From NCBI GenBank assembly GCA_039920305.1, contig JBDSEA010000186.1:1-28187 (forward strand): DNA of 28,187 bases, in the 5' to 3' direction. The notes beneath the pieces are model-generated. The model was not told the DNA's origin. It was given only the letters and a program-made list of their open reading frames with translations, and did no database searches. Source of the DNA: DASRAJ01 sp039920305 (GTDB lineage Bacteria > Bacteroidota > Bacteroidia > Chitinophagales > UBA10324). The translations under genes were made by a program, and so were the position numbers. How positions within the stretch are numbered: position 1 is the stretch's first letter; every line of letters starts with the position of its first letter. Shown in pieces: positions 22,489 to 28,187 of the stretch.

Positions 22489-23565
22489 ATGTTGAGCATC
22501 CATCCGGACATCACTAAAGCTGAAACCCTGCCCTCAGAATTTTATTCCGGCAGGCAATCCTTTGAACAATCAAAAGAAAAAATTTTTGCCAAAAGCTGGC
22601 AGTTTGCCGCTTCACTGGAAGAAGTAAAAATTCCCGGACAGACATTTCCATTCACATTGCTGCAGGGCTACCTGGATGAACCCTTACTTCTTACACGAGA
22701 CGCTGATGATCAGTTGCATTGTGTTTCAAATGTGTGCACTCACAGGGGAGCATTGGTGTGTGAGAAAGGAGGAATAGAAAAGAATCTTCGGTGTCGTTAT
22801 CATGGAAGGAGATTTTCACTCAATGGAAAATTTATTGCGATGCCGGAATTCGAAGGCGTTGAAAATTTTCCTTCTGCAAAAGATAATCTTTCGGCTGTCC
22901 CATTCGAAACATGGGGTGGATTTGCATTCACTTCACTATTTCCGGCCTTTAGTTTTAAAGATGCATTTGGTGAAATGATGAGCAGGATTGAATGGATCCA
23001 TCCTGAGAATTTTGTCTTCAGCCATACACATTCCAAAGAATACCTTGTGAATGCAAACTGGGCACTATACTGTGAGAATTACCTGGAGGGCTTTCACATT
23101 CCTTATGTTCATGCTGCGCTCAATCAGTTACTGGATTACTCAAGCTATTCCTGCGAAATTTTTCCCTATTCGAGCTTACAACTGGGTTTTGCAAGAAGAG
23201 GAGAGGAGAGCTTTAAAATTCCGGAATCATCTCTGGACTTTGGGAAACACATTGCTGCCTATTATTTCTGGATTTTCCCAAACCTGATGTTTAACTTTTA
23301 TCCGTGGGGATTGTCTGTTAATGTAGTGAAGCCCATGGCGCCCAGCCAAACCAGGGTTTCATTTCTTACTTATGTTGCAGATCAGGAAAAATTTGAGCAC
23401 GGTGCAATGAACATGATTGATCGCGTTGAAAGAGAGGATGAGGCCATAGTAGAAAATGTGCAGCGCGGAATGAAATCAAGATTCTACAAAAACGGGAGAT
23501 ACTCTCCTTCCAGAGAGGTGGGTACACATCATTTCCACAGGTTGATTGCTCAGTATATCGGTTAA
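22489..23565 (+). CDS. Rieske non-heme iron oxygenase, alpha-subunit type
   Basis: A 358-residue oxygenase of the aromatic-ring-hydroxylating/choline monooxygenase-like family. The N-terminal Rieske domain binds a [2Fe-2S] cluster through C83-x-H85 and C102-x2-H105 (CTHRGALVC and CRYHGRRF). The catalytic domain has the mononuclear iron ligands H203 and H208 in NYLEGFHIPYVH and probably an acidic residue in the REDEAIVENVQRG helix near the C-terminus. No beta subunit, ferredoxin or reductase gene is nearby, so electron donors must be encoded elsewhere. It is divergent from the copper monooxygenase gene and ends 4 nt from the convergent beta-barrel gene. The substrate is not predictable; glycine-betaine or carnitine-type amines are possible. 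Confidence 0.9.
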   Translation: MLSIHPDITKAETLPSEFYSGRQSFEQSKEKIFAKSWQFAASLEEVKIPGQTFPFTLLQGYLDEPLLLTRDADDQLHCVSNVCTHRGALVCEKGGIEKNLRCRYHGRRFSLNGKFIAMPEFEGVENFPSAKDNLSAVPFETWGGFAFTSLFPAFSFKDAFGEMMSRIEWIHPENFVFSHTHSKEYLVNANWALYCENYLEGFHIPYVHAALNQLLDYSSYSCEIFPYSSLQLGFARRGEESFKIPESSLDFGKHIAAYYFWIFPNLMFNFYPWGLSVNVVKPMAPSQTRVSFLTYVADQEKFEHGAMNMIDRVEREDEAIVENVQRGMKSRFYKNGRYSPSREVGTHHFHRLIAQYIG

Positions 23566-23569
23566 ATTT

Positions 23570-24355
23570 TTAGAACCGAAGTGATAATTGAATACTTGCC
23601 TGGAAAGGTGAAAATTTCCATGAATGCAACTCCTCATTGTAATTCTGCTCGGAGGATTCCAGATTTCCACTGCTCGATGTGGTGCTCTTTAGATTGATAG
23701 TTCCACCCAATCTCGAATACTGATAGGCATCTGAAATTTCAAAACCAATTCCGAAAATGCTTTTGTAATAAAAAGTTGAGCCTGCGAAGAACCCAAGCCC
23801 GATAGAATAGCCACCGGGCACTGTCCTGACATTGTGCGTTACTGTCCCCAAAGTATCAAAAAGAAATGTATCAATCACAGATTCGGTTTGTTTAAAGTTG
23901 CTGTGATAAGTGAATGGAAGCTCGAAGCCGCCAAAGAACGAAAACCGGTCTATGAAATAAGTCCATTGAAAGCCGGGTGCAATTTTGTATAAATTCTGGT
24001 TGAACTGTTCATCTACAATATTTAAATGCTGATTAACCGTATCAAAAGTTTCTCTGCGGTTATGAATATCGCGAATGGTATAGATTGCTTTCAGGCGTAT
24101 TGCGGTAATCTCATCAGCATAATACTTAACTGTAATTCCGGGCGCCATGCTGATGTTATCGGTTATTCCGCTGTCCAGAAAATGTTCCTCAATAAAATGA
24201 AAGTTACCGGGTGAATAATAAGATTCCACCGTATTCCAAGAAGGCAGTATTTCCCACTTTTCATAATTCTGTAACCGCCCGAAAGCCGGACAGCTGATCT
24301 GGGCGGTTGATACCAGCGGCAGAACAAACAGTCCAAAAATTAAAACCTTCTTCAT
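23570..24355 (-). CDS. Predicted outer-membrane beta-barrel protein
   Basis: A 261-residue protein with a clear signal peptide (KKVLIFGLFVLPLVSTAQ). The rest is rich in alternating hydrophobic/polar strands (for example ITVKYYADEITAIRLKAIYTI and SIGLGFFAGSTFYYKSIFGIGFEI). It ends in Phe (ASIQLSLRF), the usual outer-membrane assembly signal. Together these suggest an eight- to ten-stranded barrel of the Bacteroidota OmpA/porin-like type; function unknown. An upstream in-frame ATG at 24376 adds seven residues before the signal, so the ATG at 24355 is preferred. It is convergent with the Rieske gene, with no room for a separate terminator, and divergent from pspC. Confidence 0.7.
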   Translation of the reverse strand: MKKVLIFGLFVLPLVSTAQISCPAFGRLQNYEKWEILPSWNTVESYYSPGNFHFIEEHFLDSGITDNISMAPGITVKYYADEITAIRLKAIYTIRDIHNRRETFDTVNQHLNIVDEQFNQNLYKIAPGFQWTYFIDRFSFFGGFELPFTYHSNFKQTESVIDTFLFDTLGTVTHNVRTVPGGYSIGLGFFAGSTFYYKSIFGIGFEISDAYQYSRLGGTINLKSTTSSSGNLESSEQNYNEELHSWKFSPFQASIQLSLRF

Positions 24356-24449
24356 TAAACCGATCATACTAATCACGTTGTGAAATTAGAAATTGATGGA
24401 AATGCTGCCAGAATTTATTATGAATCTTTTCCCCAACCCTTCTTCTTTA

Positions 24450-24457
24450 TATTTTTG
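24450..24457 (+). promoter_or_regulatory. -7 promoter box for the pspC-cyclase unit
   Basis: TATTTTTG is a perfect TAnnTTTG, 20 nt before the ATG at 24478. TTTT at 24427-24430 lies 19 nt upstream as a partial -33 element. Confidence 0.5.
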
Positions 24458-24477
24458 CGGTAAAACCAGTTACACTC

Positions 24478-24675
24478 ATGTCAAAAAGATTATACAAAAG
24501 CCGTGATAGAAAACTCTTCGGAGTCTGCGGCGGAATCGGAGAATATTTTAATGTTGATCCTACCATTATCCGGGTAGTTTTTGCGTTTGCATTTCTGGTA
24601 TTTGGCTCCGGCCTCCTGCTTTATATAATACTCGCTATAGTTTTACCTGATGGCGGAGATATCAATCCAAAATGA
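24478..24675 (+). CDS. PspC-domain small membrane protein
   Basis: A 65-residue protein that is almost entirely one PspC domain. It has KRLYKSRDRKLFGVCGGIGE, YFNVDPTIIRVVFA and a hydrophobic helix (FAFLVFGSGLLLYIILAIVLP). PspC proteins sit in the inner membrane and in proteobacteria signal envelope stress; the role of stand-alone copies in Bacteroidota is not established. The cyclase gene starts 59 nt downstream with no terminator between, so the two may share the promoter at 24450. Confidence 0.9.
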   Translation: MSKRLYKSRDRKLFGVCGGIGEYFNVDPTIIRVVFAFAFLVFGSGLLLYIILAIVLPDGGDINPK

Positions 24676-24734
24676 TTCATCAGATAGCCCTGATGCTGCC
24701 ATTGATCAAAACAACTGAACAATAAATTATTCCA

Positions 24735-26069
24735 TTGGCTCAGACGCGGAATACATTCTTATGGCGTAATGCACTCAAGTATTTCGAAAGAAGCTTTGAT
24801 GCTGCTTTTGAAGAAAGGCTGAAGCGTGAAATCACCAAGACTGAGCTCCTGCGTGTAAATGTTTTAATTGGCGCAATCGTTACCTCTTTCGCCGCAGGGT
24901 TGCTTAATTTTTATCTCGCCGGTGCTGACAATGTAACCAGAATTTTAGAAAATGATCTCGATCTTTTAGGTTTCCTTTTTGTCGGCATTGTGGGCTATGA
25001 GGTCCTCATTGCAGCTTTTTTATGGAGGCAAATAAGAAACCATCAGCCGGTTTCACCCCGCCTGCGCCTGATCAATATTATTATAGAAACCAGTTTCCCC
25101 ACCATCATGGCTCTGGTTCTGTTTTTGAGAATTGATGATGTGATGATATTATTTACCCCCATACTCATGGTGTATTTTCTGTTTATCATTCTCTCGACAC
25201 TTCACCTGCATTTCTGGATGTCAGTTGCTACGGGACTTGTATCAGTGCTGGAATATTTTTTCCTTTCACTTTATATAGTTGATCAACTGCCGGCCTCGCA
25301 GCTTTCACCTGCCTTATCCTCACATGTGCTGCTGGTAGGAAGATCAGTTTTATTGTTGCTATCCGGGTTTGCTGCAGGCTTTGTTGCAATTGAAATACGC
25401 AAGCGAATAAATGATACTTTCCTGATGATGAATGAGCGAAGCCGCATCCGGCAAGTTCTTGGCGAGCAGGTTTCACATGCAGTAGTGGATCGGATCATCA
25501 ATGAAGGTGTTTTAATGCAGCATGAAAGAAGGATGGTTTGTGTAATGTTTCTTGATATCAGGGATTTTACACCATTTGCTTCTGACAAGGAGCCGGAAGA
25601 GGTAATGGCGTATCAAAACAAGCTCTTCAGCATCGCTATTGAAGCAGTAACTAAATATGGCGGAATCATCAACCAGTTTCTTGGTGATGGCTTCATGTCA
25701 ACTTTTGGCGCTCCTATCTCATCTGGCAATGATTGTAAGAATGCAGTAGATGCTGCACTCGAGATACTGGATGAAACAACCAAGGCCTGTGAGGCAGGTT
25801 TGATGCCTACTACCCGGTTAGGTATTGGAATACATTACGGACAGGCCATTACCGGTAATGTGGGCACTGAAATGCGAAAACAATACTCCATTGTTGGAAA
25901 TGTTGTAATCCAGGCGTCACGAATTGAGCAACTCAATAAGGAATATAAATCACAGTTACTGGTGTCAAAGGAAGTTTTTGAAAAACTGGAAAATGAGTCC
26001 GGTGAATTACTGGGTGCTATGGAGTTGAAGGGAGAGAATGCGCCTTTGGATATTTACCGCATCCGCTAA
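24735..26069 (+). CDS. Membrane-anchored class III nucleotidyl cyclase, atypical active site
   Basis: A 444-residue protein with about six transmembrane helices (about 40-218) and a C-terminal class III cyclase domain (about 265-444). Both metal-binding aspartates are present: D274 (MFLDIRDFT) and D318 (FLGDGFM). The transition-state Arg (R396) is also there. Other positions are atypical: the purine-selecting Lys is Q314, its partner Asp/Thr is S385, and the ribose-orienting Asn of the VNxAxR motif is I392 (VVIQASR). The substrate is therefore uncertain (cAMP, cGMP or inactive). The start is TTG; an in-frame stop 10 nt upstream rules out a longer form. A strong terminator overlaps the stop codon. 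Confidence 0.88.
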   Translation: MAQTRNTFLWRNALKYFERSFDAAFEERLKREITKTELLRVNVLIGAIVTSFAAGLLNFYLAGADNVTRILENDLDLLGFLFVGIVGYEVLIAAFLWRQIRNHQPVSPRLRLINIIIETSFPTIMALVLFLRIDDVMILFTPILMVYFLFIILSTLHLHFWMSVATGLVSVLEYFFLSLYIVDQLPASQLSPALSSHVLLVGRSVLLLLSGFAAGFVAIEIRKRINDTFLMMNERSRIRQVLGEQVSHAVVDRIINEGVLMQHERRMVCVMFLDIRDFTPFASDKEPEEVMAYQNKLFSIAIEAVTKYGGIINQFLGDGFMSTFGAPISSGNDCKNAVDAALEILDETTKACEAGLMPTTRLGIGIHYGQAITGNVGTEMRKQYSIVGNVVIQASRIEQLNKEYKSQLLVSKEVFEKLENESGELLGAMELKGENAPLDIYRIR

Positions 26070-26089
26070 CCCTGTTAAACAGGGTTTTT
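26068..26089 (+). terminator. Intrinsic terminator of the cyclase gene
   Basis: AACCCTG (26068-26074) and CAGGGTT (26080-26086) form a 7-bp stem with a 5-nt loop, followed by T to 26089. The left arm overlaps the TAA stop codon. Confidence 0.75.
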
Positions 26090-26156
26090 GATGTGAGGGT
26101 TTTCGGAATCTCATTTTTTCTTTTTTAATTGTAACAATAATCCTAATTTCCAAAAA

Positions 26157-26888
26157 TTGAAGCTCTTCGGTCTTGTTGGAAACCCGCTTACCCACTCATT
26201 TTCAAAAAAATATTTCACTGAAAAATTCCGGCGGGAAAATATTTCGGATTGCAGCTATGAAAATTTCCAGTTAAGCTCTATTGAGGAATTGCATGCATTG
26301 ATCGCTTCACATAACAATTTAGCAGGATTAAATGTGACCATTCCATTTAAAGAGCTCGTAATTCCCTTTCTGAATAAACTTGATGAAATTGCAACTGAAA
26401 CCGGAGCGGTAAATACAATCAAAATTTTGAACGGACAGTTGAAGGGATTCAATACTGATGTTTATGGCTTCATGGAGTCAATTATAAAACTATTAGAGCC
26501 TTCACACACTTCAGCATTGATTCTGGGCACTGGCGGAAGCTCAAAAGCTGTTGCTTATGGATTGAATAGGATTGGAATTGGATTTGACTTTGTTTCCCGT
26601 AACCCTGATAAAAATGAACTGGGATATGAAAAGCTTACTGCCGATGTCATTCATCAACACAAAATAATCATCAATACCACTCCGGCTGGAATGTTTCCAT
26701 CCATAGAAAGCTGTCCGTCTATTCCATATGAGCATCTGACAAAATCTCATCTGTTGTTCGATTTGATTTACAATCCGGATGAGACGCTGTTTCTGCAAAA
26801 AGCAAAAGAGAGAGGCGCGCAAATAATGAATGGGATGGATATGCTGAAGCTACAGGCCGAAAAGAGCTGGGAGATCTGGAATTCATAG
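26157..26888 (+). CDS. aroE: Shikimate dehydrogenase
   Basis: AroE reduces 3-dehydroshikimate to shikimate with NADPH in aromatic amino-acid synthesis. The 243-residue product has the substrate-binding GNPLTHSFSKKYF (S14, S16), catalytic K65 in LNVTIPFKE, N86, catalytic D101 in GFNTDVYGF and a dinucleotide-binding loop LGTGGSSKA. The C-terminal GMDMLKLQAEKSWEIW is also typical. The length is at the short end of the family, as usual in Bacteroidota. The start is TTG; no ATG or GTG in frame gives the conserved N-terminus. A 7-bp inverted repeat (26885-26891 and 26912-26918) lies at the 3' end without a T-run. Confidence 0.95.
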   Translation: MKLFGLVGNPLTHSFSKKYFTEKFRRENISDCSYENFQLSSIEELHALIASHNNLAGLNVTIPFKELVIPFLNKLDEIATETGAVNTIKILNGQLKGFNTDVYGFMESIIKLLEPSHTSALILGTGGSSKAVAYGLNRIGIGFDFVSRNPDKNELGYEKLTADVIHQHKIIINTTPAGMFPSIESCPSIPYEHLTKSHLLFDLIYNPDETLFLQKAKERGAQIMNGMDMLKLQAEKSWEIWNS

Positions 26889-26983
26889 CTTGATATAATG
26901 AAGGGTTTTAAAAGCTATTAAGAACGGAATTCCAATCTTAAAATTTTTAACTTTCGGTTTCAACATTAGATTGCATTATCACC

Positions 26984-28187
26984 ATGGAAATCATTTATCT
27001 GCTCATAGGTATTATTGCAGGATTTGCTATTGGATATCTGTTGCTCCGCAATCAGTCCTCCGCCAGAATATCAGAATTGTTTTCTCAAAAGAATGTAGCC
27101 GAGGAGAAAGTAAAAACGCTCCTTGAGAACACCCGGAAGCTCGAATCAGAATCTAATGAAAGGCAGCAAAAGATCCTTGAACTCACTTCTGAAAATTCCT
27201 CGGCAAAAATTTCACTGGTGAATCTTCAGGATAAGCTGAACGATCAGAAACAAGAGCTGGAAGAGATGCAGACCCGGATGAAGATTGAATTCCGCAACCT
27301 CGCCAACGATCTTCTGGATGAGAAGAGTAAAAAATTTACTGAGCAGAACCAGTCCAATCTGAATGAAATACTTAAGCCGCTGTCTGAAAAGATCAGGGAG
27401 TTTGAAAAGAAGGTGGAGGATTCGCATAAGGAGTCGCTCGAAAAAAATGCAGGACTGAAGCAGCAGATGGAAGATTTGCAGAAGCTGAATCAAACTATTG
27501 GTCAGGAAGCAAAAAATCTTACACTCGCTTTAAAAGGTCAAACCAAAACCCAGGGAAACTGGGGTGAAAGAATTCTCGAAAGCATCCTGGAGGTTTCAGG
27601 TCTGGAAAAAAACCGTGAGTATTTCATCCAGGAAAATCTGCTCAACGACGAAGGAAGGCGGTTTATTCCCGATGTAGTGATCCGGCTGCCGGATGATAAA
27701 ACCCTGGTGATTGATTCAAAGGTTTCAATCACTGCGTACGAATCTTATTGCTCCTGTAACGATGCCCTGCTTCAGCGCCGCTCACTGGCAGATCATGTTT
27801 CATCAGTAAAGAATCACATGAAGAATTTAAACACGAAGCAGTATCAGCAATTGTATGAGCTCAAGAGTCTTGATTTCGTTCTCATGTTTATTCCGATAGA
27901 TGCTGCTTATACACTTGTAGCACAGGAAGATCAAACGCTATGGGTGCAGGCTTATGAGAAAAATATACTCATCGTTACCCCGCTTTCAATTTTACCGGCT
28001 CTCAGAACCATCTCAAATTTATGGCGGCAGGAAAAGCAGGCACGCAACTCACTGGACATCGCCCGCCAGGCAGGTGAATTGTATGACAAGTTCGACTCTC
28101 TGTGGAATGATTTACAGGCAGTGAAGTCAAGGATGCTTTCTGCACAAACTGCTTTCGATGATTCCATCAGAAAGCTGAGGGGCAACC
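26984..28187 (+). CDS. rmuC: DNA recombination protein RmuC homologue (3' truncated by window)
   Basis: An open frame of 401 codons that runs off the right edge. It has an N-terminal transmembrane helix (EIIYLLIGIIAGFAIGYLLL), a long coiled coil (about 30-175) and an RmuC domain. Family signatures are GQTKTQGNWGERILESILE, RRFIPDVVIRLPDDKTLVID, the catalytic-type SKVS, and FVLMFIPIDAAY. E. coli RmuC limits inversion at short inverted repeats and its domain resembles nucleases; the exact role here is unknown. A near-consensus -7 box TAACTTTC (26948-26955) lies 28 nt before the ATG. Probably only the last 50-100 residues are missing. Confidence 0.93.
   Translation, partial: MEIIYLLIGIIAGFAIGYLLLRNQSSARISELFSQKNVAEEKVKTLLENTRKLESESNERQQKILELTSENSSAKISLVNLQDKLNDQKQELEEMQTRMKIEFRNLANDLLDEKSKKFTEQNQSNLNEILKPLSEKIREFEKKVEDSHKESLEKNAGLKQQMEDLQKLNQTIGQEAKNLTLALKGQTKTQGNWGERILESILEVSGLEKNREYFIQENLLNDEGRRFIPDVVIRLPDDKTLVIDSKVSITAYESYCSCNDALLQRRSLADHVSSVKNHMKNLNTKQYQQLYELKSLDFVLMFIPIDAAYTLVAQEDQTLWVQAYEKNILIVTPLSILPALRTISNLWRQEKQARNSLDIARQAGELYDKFDSLWNDLQAVKSRMLSAQTAFDDSIRKLRGN

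Noticed and set aside
1..28187. Mobile elements, CRISPR, tRNA, toxin-antitoxin or defence islands
   Set aside because: No transposase, integrase, terminal repeats, spaced repeats, cloverleaf or defence-type domains were seen; mazG here is the house-cleaning enzyme, without mazE or mazF beside it.

Overview
The window is a chromosomal segment of a member of the Bacteroidota, most likely a Chitinophagales/Sphingobacteriales-like lineage (inference). Supporting signs are type IX secretion C-terminal tails on two proteins, the DUF3822-rsmD-coaD cluster, a DUF4907 lipoprotein, a Bacteroidota-type YebC, an MlaE-F-D set, LytTR signalling, and many matches to the Bacteroidota promoter consensus (-33 TTTG, -7 TAnnTTTG). 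I see no tRNA, rRNA, CRISPR array, insertion sequence or phage gene. Most of the window is ordinary chromosome.

Layout. 1-2.5 kb (+): mazG, a DUF4907 lipoprotein and a secreted zinc phospholipase C-like protein. 2.6-8.3 kb (-): mlaE-mlaF-mlaD (phospholipid transport), then a single-domain response regulator and a CHASE3/PAS histidine kinase whose genes overlap. 8.4-11.4 kb (-): three-gene proton-translocating transhydrogenase pntAA-pntAB-pntB. 11.5-14.4 kb (-): DUF3822-rsmD-coaD, a periplasmic thioredoxin-like protein and a stand-alone Hpt protein. 14.36-14.85 kb: a 484-nt divergent interval with an unassigned open frame and a terminator-like hairpin. 14.85-16.5 kb (+): a LytTR response regulator, ubiX and a small conserved protein. 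16.7-19.9 kb: a small lipoprotein (-), a 39-residue membrane peptide (+), a T9SS-secreted protein (-) and an acyl-CoA carboxylase carboxyltransferase (-). 20.0-24.4 kb: yebC (+), a cytochrome c/copper monooxygenase/T9SS fusion (-), a divergent Rieske oxygenase (+) and a beta-barrel protein (-). 24.5-28.2 kb (+): a PspC-domain protein, a membrane-bound class III cyclase, aroE and the 5' part of rmuC.

The most unusual observations are these. (1) A -7 promoter box repeatedly lies only 4-5 nt before the start codon, implying leaderless mRNAs; this also supports a 39-codon gene. (2) The copper monooxygenase appears to carry a 1-nt frameshift in its signal peptide. (3) The class III cyclase lacks several canonical catalytic residues. 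(4) A 107-codon open frame without a conventional start contains a terminator-like hairpin. (5) Three exact 11-bp-spaced repeats sit over the predicted pnt transcription start.

All calls come from reading the sequence by eye. No database search or structure calculation was run.
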